A DNA stretch of 64,000 bases from Athripsodes cinereus (GCA_947579605.1 OX388324.1:20157746-20221745); one strand, 5' to 3'. Counted from the stretch's first letter, positions 45,326 through 57,418 are shown. Numbers and translations are program-made. Notes: generated by a model not told the origin, from the letters alone.

Positions 45326-47810
45326 TGCTACGCATTAAATAATCGCGGTGTAAGAAGTTCATACTGGCTAATGTTCCTACAGTCATTTGTTGTCCATGAG
45401 TCATCCATAATAATAATAATAATTGTACGTTACAAAGAACACGTGACTAGCTGGTGCACTCGGCCCAACATCGTATGATTCTCATTCCCTTGAAGAATAA
45501 CCGTTAAACGTTTCTTGTCCCGATCGCGTCCTCTTGCAGTCAGTTGAATTCGGACCATGGTGACGTAATTACCTCCCGCCTGGCTTCTTAGCCATGCCAT
45601 AATGTTGGCGCGAAATCGTTCGTTTCAATTCAAAATTGTATATTGTATTTAATTATTTATATTGTATAAATATCTATCTGTCCGGTCCAGTTAATTAATA
45701 ACTCATCTTACGAGTAAAGGTAGTGATAATTCAGTGAAAAGGACGTAACGATAATGTCGTCACGCAACGTGTATTTTTGTAAATTTCTCCGTAAAGTAAA
45801 TTGGAAACAATGTTTATCAAAGAATAGTACAATATGTGGTCAAAGTGATAATACCGTATAAAATAAAGGAATGATTAATATTGCATTGCCATCAGCAGAA
45901 AAACTTCAATGTCTTATAATAATGATCACCATAATTAAGTTATTCGTGGAAATGCTATCCGATAATACTCTAAATCGTTGCATAAAACATATATGATTGT
46001 TTCGAGGATAACGCAACAAGTGCAATAAATCAACAGTTGGAATAATTATAGTTTGCACAGAATATACTACTTCGAGTAACAGGAACCTTCCCTGATAGAG
46101 GCTTCGTCCGTGGCAAAATAGAGAAAGGAATGTGGAACTATCAAAGTGATATATGACCACCTGTTCGCGATCCGTGGGAGTACCTTAATATCAACACCTG
46201 TAGTGGAAAGAGAAGGCTTTGCACAGTCATCTGGCTGTGATATTCTTATCTCAAGCGGAATCCTTCGTTTCAAAGAGAGCAATTGACATCATGTGCTAGG
46301 AATCAGGAGTCCCTTGCGTTTGTCATCTTGCGTATAGAATATTTCAACCCAAGTGTAGCGACCCGTAGTTTCATTATAGGATAACCACTGTCTCGTTTGT
46401 ACATGCGACCAATTGTAGTTGAAAATCTTGTAAGTACCAAAATAATATATATTGTATGTATTCCAAAGGCCTGATAACATATCTGAACAGACCAAAACCT
46501 TATGATTGTATAATATGTATGTATATGTATAACTATCTAATCTATTTGTCTTTTTACATTGTCACTGTTACCTGTAACTGTTATCTCAATATAATTGAAG
46601 CATTGTTTATGTTGAATAGTAATGTCTGTTGGTTAACGTATTTTATAATGGAGTCGATAACAGAATTTCAAGTCAGAAATGTTCGGGATCTTCCATATGT
46701 AACAGTTTGCTAAAGTCATAAATTCTTTTGCGATAATTTGGATTGAATAATCCTTCATTATTCTTAAAGTAGTATTCGTGTCTGAGTATGTAACCTCTAG
46801 TTTAATTCTCATTTCTAGTAATGGTGTTCCGTGGTTTTTTTCATTATATAAACTAAAGCGAATGCTTGTGACAATTTATACTTACATATATCCACGGCTC
46901 CAAATAATAAATAATGTAACTTGCCAAGTAAATAAACTCACCATTGTAAAAGGTTGACAATGCTTATATTTAGATCTGTTCTCTGTACCATGTATATTAA
47001 TATGTTTATGTAATTATGTATATTTCACAATGCCACTTTTATTTCAATATAATATGTCTGTTATAACCTCAAAATATGTTTTCGTATCTCATAATTATAG
47101 TAATTCCCCAATGATATACACAGCGTGTATTGATGACCAACAATAAAAGTACCATTAAATAGTTATTCCCGGTTCAATTCCGGAACAAGATTTACATATA
47201 AATGTTTGATTATCAATGACAAGCTCAGGTTTGAATCCTGATTGTAACTATATGGGATAAATGTCTAACAAGGAGTATCTATTATTGAAATGTGTACTAT
47301 AATATAACCTGGAAATAAGTATCAATCTGAAATAATGTCTACTTGGAGAGTTAACCTATGTTGCTTAAGCCTGGATTAGTTAATCCACTGAGATAAATAC
47401 TTAACTGAAGAATCACTATGGATTTCAATTGCTTAAATTACCTATATATATTCTGTAGTAATGATATGATGACCATAAGAAAATGATGAAACCGAAGGAT
47501 AAGGAATTCTCTGAACTTTACGTAAGTATAATATGTATAATTGAAGTATGTAACTGTCACCCACACACAATGCATTCCTCTTGCACATACCAGTAGAATC
47601 ATACCTAGACATGAACTTGAGCCAATATATTAATCTGTTTTACTTGCAAATATAACGGTAACTTTCTTTATGTATTTTCTCTATATAATGTAATTAATTT
47701 TCTATGTGTTTTATATGTGCTTTGTACATATAAAGCTGGGGGCTGAGCCAAATTATATACTTTTCTTATGTACAATTCATGTAAATGTATCTCTTTAAAT
47801 ATTTGATAAT
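45326..47810 (+). repeat. First long direct repeat (5' LTR-like)
   Basis: About 2.48 kb, AT-rich and without sustained ORFs. It contains an (ATA)n run near 45408-45421, a tRNA B-box-like GGTTCAATTCC at 47171 and a related GGTTTGAATCC near 47228. Identity with the second repeat ends at 47810 in 'atttgataat'. Confidence 0.85.
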
Positions 47811-50800
47811 TTCTCTTTTGATAATTTTGTAAAATGATATGGTGCGATCGTCCCAGTGGGACGATATCGTATCAATTTGTGGGCTATGTCCGTGATTTAA
47901 CAGTTCGTATAATTGTTGACCCGGAATTTTAAATGTATTGTGTGGTGAATACATATGATTGTAAGGTTCAGAGTTCTCATCTATAATGTGTAATAATGTG
48001 TATTGATATTAATTGAAAATGTAATAATTTTAATGTGTGTATGTATATGAAAACAATTTTAAAAATGAAACAGGAATCGTAAAATAGATAATTTAAATGT
48101 CCGTATTTAAAAAATAAATGTATTGGTGTATAGCGCAAACGTTTGTCGCGAGTATTGTTATAATGTGGAGTAAAAAATCGATGCCGCATGAGAAAGAATT
48201 GTATTGTAGAGAATATTCCATCGTAATGTTTCGTATTAAGCGGTAAGCAAAACATCGCAAACCGACCAACATAACATAATGAATATTAAAATATAGTGTG
48301 TATCTAAAATACATCGCGCGCTAAGAAAAGACTGTTATCAGTAGAGACCGCAATAATAATATTATACCGTAGTTGTGCGTCGCGAGAAACGAGCGGTGTG
48401 CGAAAGGTGGTATACATAACTATGCAGCGTATAGTATGTACCTATACGTCGCAAGAGAGAAAGAGACATCATACAACCTACCTCAACATTGTAATAGAAA
48501 TATTCACGCGCGAAAACGGGAACTCCGCTTTACTGGTAAAATGTATAGTTGAAAATAATATTATTTGAATGAAACGAAATAATATGTACCCATGCTGTTT
48601 GTGTATAGTAAACCATTTTGTACAAGTAAATTTGTTTTGCTGGTAAACAGAATTTTGTTGTAATGTTATTTTAATAGTAAATTCATTTTCAAACGATGAG
48701 AGTAAAAATCGATGTTAAATATTAAATTGAATAAAATTTTTTGAAACAGTAAAATGTTGCATTTGGAATAAATATTTTTATTGAACTCTTGGAGAAATAA
48801 TATTAAAGGAGCGTTGTTGTATAAAATTATGCGTAGTAGAGTTTTGATAAGAATATATGTGTGCGTACGTAGTGATGTGACGAAATAATAATGATGAATA
48901 ATATTAAATAAATATTTTTGTTTTAAGAAAATTAAAGTTAAAAAATAAATCGAAGTGAATAATGTTAAACCTTCACGACCGTTCACGAAATTTGAAAAAT
49001 AAATACACTTAACCCTTAGTGAAACATGACCGAATTTGTTAACCCTTTGTAAATAATAATTGAATTTTTTTTAATGTCAAGTTGTGAACTATAACTGAAT
49101 TTTGAATTTAGTTAAGAAGCAGTTAACCCTTTGATGACCATCGATGAAAATTTTGACATTAACGTAAATAATAGGATGATGTTTTGTAAAAGTTTTGTGA
49201 AATAAAGAAGTAACCATGTAACGATGTAGAATTTTTGCTGTTGAATATTAACCCCCCGTGTACGGAATTTGTTATCTTTTGTGAAGTAATTAATTTTCTT
49301 GAAATGTTATAATGTGACTTTTGCGGCTTATTATCATCGTGATATATTGAAGTAACCTATGCCTTGTTTATTTGAGAACTGAGTCCGTTTAGTGAATTAT
49401 TCCGTTAAGGTAAACTAACGAACGCTCTTTGATAAAAAATGAGATATGTTTAGGTAATATGTAAAGCCGTGGTAGGAGAGATGTGTTTAAATACTTTTTT
49501 GTGACTTTTGTGTAATCAATATAGAGACGATGTTATCTGGATGTGTGAAAGATAAATCGTAATGCTCTTTTTGATGAATGTAGACAATGTGATTGCTAAT
49601 CGTTCATGCCTATTATTTTGAAGTTTGAGTTTATATGACGTTTAATTCCGCGTAGGACACGTAGTAATCTCTTATGAATTGTAATTGGAAATGTTTGGAT
49701 GTAGTATATCCTTGTTGAATTAAATACTTTTGTGACTTTGTGAAAAGTTTGTTTATGTTGCTTGAATACATTGGAAAATGTGATAGAACATTTTGACATT
49801 GAACGGGTATGGCTTTTGAAGGACACAGAATAAAACCTGTAGTGGAATGTTGGCTACAGATATTCAATGGGATAATTTTGATTAATTGTATGTTAGTGAA
49901 TAAAGATGATGTATGAATCTGTTTATGAAAGGTGAGCCCTGTATGAAGAAGTAAATGTTGAATTTGAATAATGATGTATGTAAAGAATTTATTGAACTTG
50001 TAACTTGTATATTGTGTAGCAAAGATCGAAAGTTGTTCAATGTATTTGTCATGTATTAAGCCTGTGTGAGGGTAGCTCCCTCTGAGATTATCTCTTTGTG
50101 AGAAATCTGTCTCTGTGTGAGAACTGTGTCTATGTAATATGCGTAGAAGGATTTGACGCCAATAATGAATATCGGTTACTGTAAATGTGATTGCAGTCGT
50201 CGTAATGTACCATTATGTCATGTCTGCGTGTAAATTGTTTTTCTAATATGTATATGTCCTTATTATGTCTATGATTTCTTTCTGTGCTTTGCCAATATCT
50301 TTGTATGGTACATGGTACATGAAATCACTTGTATATGAGTGCTATTAAGCTTAATGGGTAAAATGAAGCGTAAATGTGGTATCTCTAATTCCATCTATAC
50401 AAAATTGTTTATATTTATTTAAATTCCTTTATGTTACTTTTCCCTTGCCGGATACATGTAACTGGAATCGAAAATGATGTAAACCAACTTCTTAAGTATG
50501 TAACTTTTGTTTTATATGTTTGTCATGTTTAAAATATTAACTTGTCGTCGATCGTAGTAAATGAATCCATCAATGAAACGTACGTATATTGATAAATTGA
50601 AGAGAATAATTTTATCACCAGTGTAGAACGAACCGTATATTGAAACGTAATACAGATCCTGAGTTTCTTATAAAATTGTATTGTAAAATGTTTAAAGTTG
50701 TTGATTTCATGACCTGTGTTTTTCATATACATGCACATATGCACCTGTCTATATATATACACACCTCTATGTACTATTATATTGTTATGATTGTAGCTCT

Positions 50801-51187
50801 CAAACTTTTGATAGGAGCCCCGTACTAAAACAGCCAAAGTGAATTTTGTGTTATTATTAAGAAGTGTAAGTCAAAATATGAAAACAGTTCGCATCATTTT
50901 TGACTATGGGCAATTTACCGCGAGTGTTTAATAATAATTGAACGGGCTATAGGATGTAAGAAACATTGTAATAGTATATAAGCTACCATCTTTTGAATTG
51001 TTTGTCTATAATTAGGTACCTGTGTAGTTGCTTATGTATCCAATGGTTCTCAACCTTTTCATGTAACCAGTGGTACTCAACTTTTTCATGTAACCAGTGG
51101 TTCTCAACTGTTTTTTGTAGTGGTTCTCAACTTTTTTTTTGTATAATTGGGGAACTTGAAAATTTGTCGCTTCTCTTCAAATTTTCA
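47811..51187 (+). other. Interior of the LTR-like element, non-coding
   Basis: About 3.4 kb between the direct repeats. It starts with a hairpin (ATCGTCCCA / TGGGACGAT at 47848-47866), holds four or five 'ttaaccctt'-type words at 49010-49255 and a small array of hAT-end-like words at 51041-51138. Short ORFs on both strands show no retrotransposon motif. 47480-49415 is the part best conserved with the copy at 1-2060, which suggests that this segment belonged to the ancestral element and is not a chance filler. Confidence 0.6.
51041..51138 (+). repeat. Tandem array of 'aaccagtggttctcaac'-like units
   Basis: Four units of about 26-31 bases containing 'aatggttctcaacc', 'cagtggtactcaactttttc', 'cagtggttctcaactgtttt' and 'agtggttctcaacttttttt'. 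CAGTGGTTCTCAAC resembles the terminal inverted repeat of some hAT transposons. Here it is multiplied without a body. Confidence 0.75.
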
Positions 51188-51207
51188 AGAGGGGCCGAAA
51201 GGGAGAA
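51188..51207 (+). promoter_or_regulatory. Polypurine-tract-like sequence before the second repeat
   Basis: AAGAGGGGCCGAAAGGGAGAA-type sequence (18 of 20 bases purine) directly abutting TG at 51208. In LTR retroelements this is where plus-strand DNA synthesis is primed. Assignment depends on the LTR interpretation. Confidence 0.55.
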
Positions 51208-53679
51208 TGCTACGCATTAAATAATCGCGGTGTAAGAAGTTCATACTGGCTAATGTTCCTACAGTCATTTGTTGTCCATGAGTCATCCATAATAATAATA
51301 ATAATTGTACGTTACAAAGAACACGTGACTAGCTGGTGCACTCGGCCCAACATCGTATGATTCTCATTCCCTTGAAGAATAACCGTTAAACGTTTCTTGT
51401 CCCGATCGCGTCCTCTTGCAGTCAGTTGAATTCGGACCATGGTGACGTAATTACCTCCCGCCTGGCTTCTTAGCCATGCCATAATGTTGGCGCGAAATCG
51501 TTCGTTTCAATTCAAAATTGTATATTGTATTTAATTATTTATATTGTATAAATATCTATCTGTCCGGTCCAGTTAATTAATAACTCATCTTACGAGTAAA
51601 GGTAGTGATAATTCAGTGAAAAGGACGTAACGATAATGTCGTCACGCAACGTGTATTTTTGTAAATTTCTCCGTAAAGTAAATTGGAAACAATGTTTATC
51701 AAAGAATAGTACAATATGTGGTCAAAGTGATAATACCGTATAAAATAAAGGAATGATTAATATTGCATTGCCATCAGCAGAAAAACTTCAATGTCTTATA
51801 ATAATGATCACCATAATTAAGTTATTCGTGGAAATGCTATCCGATAATACTCTAAATCGTTGCATAAAACATATATGATTGTTTCGAGGATAACGCAACA
51901 AGTGCAATAAATCAACAGTTGGAATAATTATAGTTTGCACAGAATATACTACTTCGAGTAACAGGAACCTTCCCTGATAGAGGCTTCGTCCGTGGCAAAA
52001 TAGAGAAAGGAATGTGGAACTATCAAAGTGATATATGACCACCTGTTCGCGATCCGTGGGAGTACCTTAATATCAACACCTGTAGTGGAAAGAGAAGGCT
52101 TTGCACAGTCATCTGGCTGTGATATTCTTATCTCAAGCGGAATCCTTCGTTTCAAAGAGAGCAATTGACATCATGTGCTAGGAATCAGGAGTCCCTTGCG
52201 TTTGTCATCTTGCGTATAGAATATTTCAACCCAAGTGTAGCGACCCGTAGTTTCATTATAGGATAACCACTGTCTCGTTTGTACATGCGACCAATTGTAG
52301 TTGAAAATCTTGTAAGTACCAAAATAATATATATTGTATGTATTCCAAAGGCCTGATAACATATCTGAACAGACCAAAACCTTATGATTGTATATGTATA
52401 ACTATCTAATCTATTTGTCTTTTTACATTGTCACTGTTACCTGTAACTGTTATCTCAATATAATTGAAGCATTGTTTATGTTGAATAGTAATGTCTGTTG
52501 GTTAACGTATTTTATAATGGAGTCGATAACAGAATTTCAAGTCAGAAATGTTCGGGATCTTCCATATGTAACAGTTTGCTAAAGTCATAAATTCTTTTGC
52601 GATAATTTGGATTGAATAATCCTTCATTATTCTTAAAGTAGTATTCGTGTCTGAGTATGTAACCTCTAGTTTAATTCTCATTTCTAGTAATGGTGTTCCG
52701 TGGTTTTTTTCATTATATAAACTAAAGCGAATGCTTGTGATAATTTATACTTACATATATCCACGGCTCCAAATAATAAATAATGTAACTTGCCAAGTAA
52801 ATAAACTCACCATTGTAAAAGGTTGACAATGCTTATATTTAGATCTGTTCTCTGTACCATGTATATTAATATGTTTATGTAATTATGTATATTTCACAAT
52901 GCCACTTTTATTTCAATATAATATGTCTGTTATAACCTCAAAATATGTTTTCGTATCTCATAATTATAGTAATTCCCCAATGATATACACAGCGTGTATT
53001 GATGACCAACAATAAAAGTACCATTAAATAGTTATTCCCGGTTCAATTCCGGAACAAGATTTACATATAAATGTTTGATTATCAATGACAAGCTCAGGTT
53101 TGAATCCTGATTGTAACTATATGGGATAAATGTCTAACAAGGAGTATCTATTATTGAAATGTGTACTATAATATAACCTGGAAATAAGTATCAATCTGAA
53201 ATAATGTCTACTTGGAGAGTTAACCTATGTTGCTTAAGCCTGGATTAGTTAATCCACTGAGATAAATACTTAACTGAAGAATCACTATGGATTTCAATTG
53301 CTTAAATTACCTATATATATTCTGTAGTAATGATATGATGACCATAAGAAAATGATGAAACCGAAGGATAAGGAATTCTCTGAACTTTACGTAAGTATAA
53401 TATGTATAATTGAAGTATGTAACTGTCACCCACACACAATGCATTCCTCTTGCACATACCAGTAGAATCATACCTAGACATGAACTTGAGCCAATATATT
53501 AATCTGTTTTACTTGCAAATATAACGGTAACTTTCTTTATGTATTTTCTCTATATAATGTAATTAATTTTCTATGTGTTTTATATGTGCTTTGTACATAT
53601 AAAGCTGGGGGCTGAGCCAAATTATATACTTTTCTTATGTACAATTCATGTAAATGTATCTCTTTAAATATTTGATAAT
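51208..53679 (+). repeat. Second long direct repeat (3' LTR-like)
   Basis: Copy of 45326-47810 at an offset of 5882 bases, falling to 5869 after a 13-base deletion at about 52392. Identity stops at 53679. A short further match (GACGATATCGTATCAATTTG at 53741 against 47860) follows a block of unrelated sequence. Confidence 0.85.
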
Positions 53680-53785
53680 AAGATGGCACTTTATATATTA
53701 ATTTCTTTGTTATGTGTCCTTATATACGTAGTATATAAGGGACGATATCGTATCAATTTGTGTGCTCGTCCGTGGATGTAGCAAG
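53680..53785 (+). other. Block-replaced end of the second repeat
   Basis: Where the first repeat continues with 49 bases carrying the hairpin ATCGTCCCA/TGGGACGAT, this copy has 61 different bases carrying another hairpin (CCTTATATAC / GTATATAAGG, 53718-53740). Both then share GACGATATCGTATCAATTTG and 'gtccgtg'. The true 3' border of the element lies within or just after this stretch. Confidence 0.55.
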
Positions 53786-53982
53786 GTGGGCGGACGTGTA
53801 CGTAACAAAATACATACACTTATTTAACGCAATTATTATTGTTAATTACACAAATTAATACAAAACGTTTAACTACATGTGAAAAAATATTTATTTTAAA
53901 TTTAAAATTAATCTTAAATTTTTTATTATTTTTTTCATAGATATACATTTGATTACTTTTTTTCAAAAAAAATATATATATA
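53786..53982. other. No gene seen
   Basis: AT-rich spacer between the large repeat and a SINE-A. Confidence 0.5.
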
Positions 53983-54066
53983 TCTGGGTTTTTGTTTCAA
54001 ACTCAAATACAACATTATACACCTTTCACGGTAAGCTAATAAAAACTTGTGTCGTGAAAGGGGAGT
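53983..54066 (-). mobile_element. SINE-A fragment (3' body only)
   Basis: The minus strand contains 'aactcccctttcacgacaca', 'agcttaccgtgaaaggtgta' and 'gttgtatttgagtttgaaac'. The tRNA-like head is missing, so it is 5'-truncated. Confidence 0.8.
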
Positions 54067-54435
54067 TGAACTTAAAAGTAACCTATTATATCAAATTAAT
54101 TTTATTTATATTTTCGTAATGTTTTTACTATTATCACAACACATTTTTAATTTTTCCATATTTTACAATTGGCAGGAAAATGAAATTATTGAATTACAAT
54201 TATTTTTATTATTCCTTTTTATACCTATCATTTATTTAAATATTTTTATTTATTTGTTCGGTAGTTAGAATTCTAGCGTTATTTTTCTAATTTTAGGTAT
54301 TTATTTACACTTTACATTTATTATTTATTTTAACGATGTATAAACGTGTGAATTTGTATTATTTTTTAATATTTTGTCTTATGTTTGAATATGCAAAAGC
54401 CTCCAACAATTTACAAATGTAAATAAAAAAATATA
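54067..54435. other. No gene seen
   Basis: AT-rich spacer. Confidence 0.5.
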
Positions 54436-54478
54436 TTCTACTACTATACCATTACGTCCTATCCCACAAGTGGGGTAC
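54436..54478 (-). mobile_element. SINE-B 3'-end fragment with tail
   Basis: The minus strand has 'gtaccccacttgtgggatag' and 'gacgtaatggtatagtagta', the last ~40 bases of SINE-B and its TAG tail. Confidence 0.75.
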
Positions 54479-54654
54479 AATATAACATGTAATAACCCGC
54501 AATGACAAGAAAATTCATCGAAGATTGTCCAGATTTTTGAAGGGGTTACTGTGTAAGAGAACTAAAGAAGACTTTTAAACACACGACCCAAGACATTTAA
54601 GAAGTAAAAGGAAACGAGTGGGCCCGTGCTGCTCGACCATTTTTTTTACTGTTC

Positions 54655-55255
54655 TTCTTCTTCTTCTTATGGGTTATACCCGTTATATTCGTATCTCAAG
54701 ATCCCGCAGCCATGAGATCGCGTCGTCCGACCCTAAACTAAGTGCTTGCAACCCGCCATCGTATGAATATTGGGGACATATGTTCACCACTCCTTAGTCT
54801 GTTCAGCGTGCACCAGAGTTTTCTGGGCAAAGTAGAGCCTGGAAGCTGTACAGTTGGATCTGCAACCAGGTTATGGTTTTTCACCCTTGTCGTTGCCCAC
54901 AGATCTCGCCATTTGTCATCAGTTGGTCGTCTATCGCTTGCAGCTGTAATCCAATATGGATGCCGCGATTTTAGTCGATATTTAGGTGGATGTTCTATAT
55001 CTATATGTATAGGGAGATCTGGATTATTAATGATTTTCTGGTGTTCTCTGTATAGTGCTTCTTCACGCCTGAGATGTGCGGGCGGTATATTGGAGAGCAC
55101 TGGGAGCCAAGGTAGAGGAGTTGGTTTGAGAGTACCACTGATAATTCTCATAGCTTCCTTTAGTTGGGTGTCTATGAGTTTTGTATGTGCACTTGTGTGT
55201 TTTTTACTGTGAAGAGGTCTTAATCCAATATTGAAGAGATGGGGGCTTACTGCGA
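54655..55255 (-). pseudogene. Jockey/R1-type LINE polyprotein C-terminal fragment
   Basis: The minus-strand frame 54738-55151 (open further upstream to about 55250: HTSAHTKLIDTQLKEA) reads MRIISGTLKPTPLPWLPVLS, NIPPAHLRREEALYREHQKI, DKWRDLWATTRV, DPTVQLPGSTLPRKLWCTLN and RLRSGEHMSPIFIRWRV. This is the region after the RT in Jockey/R1-like LINEs ('MRIISGTL..TP', 'LPR..W..LNR.R.G.G'). The next expected zinc-knuckle-like 'CDCG' block is lost through a stop/frameshift at about 54738. An AAG-rich end lies at 54655-54668. RT and endonuclease are missing. The frame is locally intact, so it is not very old. Confidence 0.85.
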
Positions 55256-56021
55256 TTTATTATTTAATTTTAGCAGCTGATAACATAATATATTGTGCTG
55301 ATTGAAATATGGGGGGTGTACCCACCTACTATGTAATAATATCATCCTTCTAAGTAATACTTAATTCAACACATCTTCCACTCTGAGGGGTAAGTGGTCG
55401 GATTAAGGGTAGTAAACCGCGAAATTAAGCGGTTTTATTTCTGCCATAGTAGGTACCCTTCACAAATTATTTTTATTATTTCAAAAAAAAAATTGAATTA
55501 GGATTGTTTTTATACCTCTTACCTCTGCAAATTTATTCTTGTGCTGTTCTTGTCTCGCTATTGCATTGTTGAGGTAAATACATATATGTTCAAATTTTTC
55601 TCAATTTTATCGTTAAATATTTGAGGAAATATTCGACAGAATATTATTAACTGTAAGACCACGCATTTTGATGTTTGTGTTACCTACTTTGTCTTTAAAA
55701 CACTATTCTGAAATATTTTTGAAATTAATATAAGTCTTTTTCACTACTAATATAGAAAATAATTGCAGTTTCGAATTACCTTTTTCTGAAACTTCTCTTG
55801 AACAATCACTTTGGGTTGAATCTGGAACAAAGAAATATAAGATTGTTGAAATATTTACATAAAAATTAGAAAAGAAATGTTTAGTTTGTCAAGACAAAAA
55901 ATTCTAAATTCATAAAAATTATAGATTCATTCCTAGGCAAATATTCACGGTTTATTGAAATATATTACATATAATAAAGTTTAATGTATCGACCGACGGT
56001 TCTTGCTGGAAGTCCATATTA
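55256..56021. other. No gene seen
   Basis: AT-rich spacer. 'attatagattcattcctagg' at 55917 recurs almost exactly at 58207 inside the hAT element ('tagatttattccctaggca'), unexplained. Confidence 0.4.
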
Positions 56022-56046
56022 ATAATTTATGAAATGAAACACAATA
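56022..56046. repeat. Outer left part of a long palindrome, split off by insertions
   Basis: 'aatttatgaaatgaaacaca' here is the exact reverse complement of bases at about 58446-58465. The two are the outer tips of one palindrome whose left arm was split by the SINE-B and hAT insertions that now lie between. Confidence 0.8.
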
Positions 56047-56238
56047 TAAAGGCAGATGTTCGAAAACAATAAGACATTTTACATCTTAGATTCAGCGATG
56101 AGGCTTGCAACCCATCCTGAATGTCTTGATTTTATATTGGCACGAAGAGGACAGTTTGCATGTTTCTATCATGCAGCTGATTTGCTGGCTACCCCACTTG
56201 TGGGATATGCCGTGATGGTATAGTAGTAGTAGTAGTAG
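56047..56238 (+). mobile_element. SINE-B copy, 5'-truncated, (TAG)n tail
   Basis: It starts at 'aaaggcagatgttcgaaaa', then 'ttagattcagcgatgaggct', 'tgtcttgattttatattggc', 'tgctggctaccccacttgtg', and ends in a TAG tail (56219-56238). It inserted in the left arm of the palindrome and was later the landing site of the hAT element. Confidence 0.9.
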
Positions 56239-56246
56239 ATATATAG
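56239..56246. repeat. hAT target-site duplication, left (ATATATAG)
   Basis: ATATATAG, identical to 58267-58274. Eight bases is the hAT signature. Confidence 0.85.
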
Positions 56247-57418
56247 CAGTGGCGGGACTAGACTTTTTGTATTGGGCATGCTGAGCATCTTTTACCATAT
56301 ACCGTTTTAATGACACCAACATTTGAAAAAGATAAATATCACGCGGTTTGTGTAGGTATGTACAGTAGGTAGAATTTATTATAATACCTATAGGTATTAG
56401 AAAACAATTATTGTTGGTCAAAAACTTAACTATTTTTCTATCCACAATAATCCAGATAGTCTGGATGACCTCTTTTACAATAAACCATTTTAATGACAAA
56501 AACATTTGAACAAAAGAAATATTATAGGATGGAAAAGGTGTCTCAATCACCTACCTGGAGGCTACCTTATACCAACTCGAGACTCCCAAAATAAAGCGAT
56601 AAAGGGCGATAGTCCCCAGTCTTAGTGAAGAAACAAAAACTCAAATATGAAATATATTTATTAAATAAAATCGATAATATTAAACATTTTCAGCAACAAA
56701 TAACTCAAAATACTTAAGTGATAAAGCTATTCTAAATATAATTGAATTCTTTTCTTAAGGCATGGTACCCGACATCGATCTAATTATTGAACTTAATACC
56801 TTACCAATCTTAAAACGAGTAAATAAAAAAAAAATAACAAAACAAGGAATGATAATTTTTACAGTGCAATTTACGTAACACACATTTACACCCACTCAAG
56901 TGTATCATTTTTTCACTATATATTTTAAACTTCTTCTAAGCGAAAACACATAAAAATTTTGAAATATTTAGATCAAAGAATAATACCTAGAGATTGTTAC
57001 AGTATTTCTAAGAAATAAAGCGCAATATTATCATGATTATAATCATAAAATAATATACCAAACACATCAATTTTAATTGAATATCAAAATTATGTTACGA
57101 ATTTTTTTTTATCAAATTACTAATAATATTATAATAATTAAATAATAATATATCTGAAAAAACTAATACGTAGTCAACTTATAAATAAAAAAAAATAATA
57201 ATCAACAATCAGATGCAAATTTGAAAAAAGTTAACACACAAAAAACCAATGTATTTGGAGAGAGATGGAATTTTTATTTGTTTCTGAGATGTTGAAATAA
57301 TAATAATTATGTTAAATTTTTGTATAGTCACTAAAACGAGTATAATATTTTATAAGAAATTCTGCTATTGGTAAAAAAAAACACTCAAAAAAGAATAAAA
57401 GAAATAAAGAAAAATATT

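Larger units (their letters stand above)
45326..53679 (+). mobile_element. LTR-like element with 2.47-kb near-identical direct repeats, non-coding interior
   Basis: 45326-47810 is repeated at 51208-53679. I found one 13-bp deletion and one substitution between them by eye. Both copies begin TGCTACGCATTAAATAATCG and the bases before TG differ. A purine-rich tract lies directly upstream of the second repeat. TG start, long direct repeats and a 3' purine tract fit an LTR retrotransposon. The interior (3.4 kb) has no gag, protease, RT or integrase, so a non-autonomous LARD-type element is the closest match. Against this, no 'CA' end and no 5-bp target duplication could be fixed, and no primer-binding site is convincing. 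A recent tandem duplication of a 5.88-kb unit is the alternative. An older inverted copy is at 1-4048. Confidence 0.6.

Noticed and set aside
46067..46495. Short minus-strand ORFs (71 and 68 codons) repeated identically in both long repeats
   Set aside because: They are identical because the DNA is a near-perfect duplicate. They are interrupted by stops between them and carry no recognisable domain.
47166..47240. tRNA genes suggested by GGTTCAATTCC and GGTTTGAATCC
   Set aside because: No acceptor, D or anticodon stems can be formed around these words. They are only B-box-like.
47811..47960. Primer-binding site after the first long repeat (e.g. TGGTGCGATCG, TTGGCCCGG-like in the inverted copy)
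   Set aside because: Neither is directly next to a defined repeat end, the first is not conserved in the inverted copy, and I cannot match either to a tRNA 3' end with confidence.
54742..55212. 156-codon plus-strand ORF
   Set aside because: Shadow of the minus-strand LINE polyprotein fragment, which has clear family motifs.
56092..56550. 152-codon minus-strand ORF
   Set aside because: It runs antisense across a SINE-B and into the hAT element, so it is a junction artefact with no domain.
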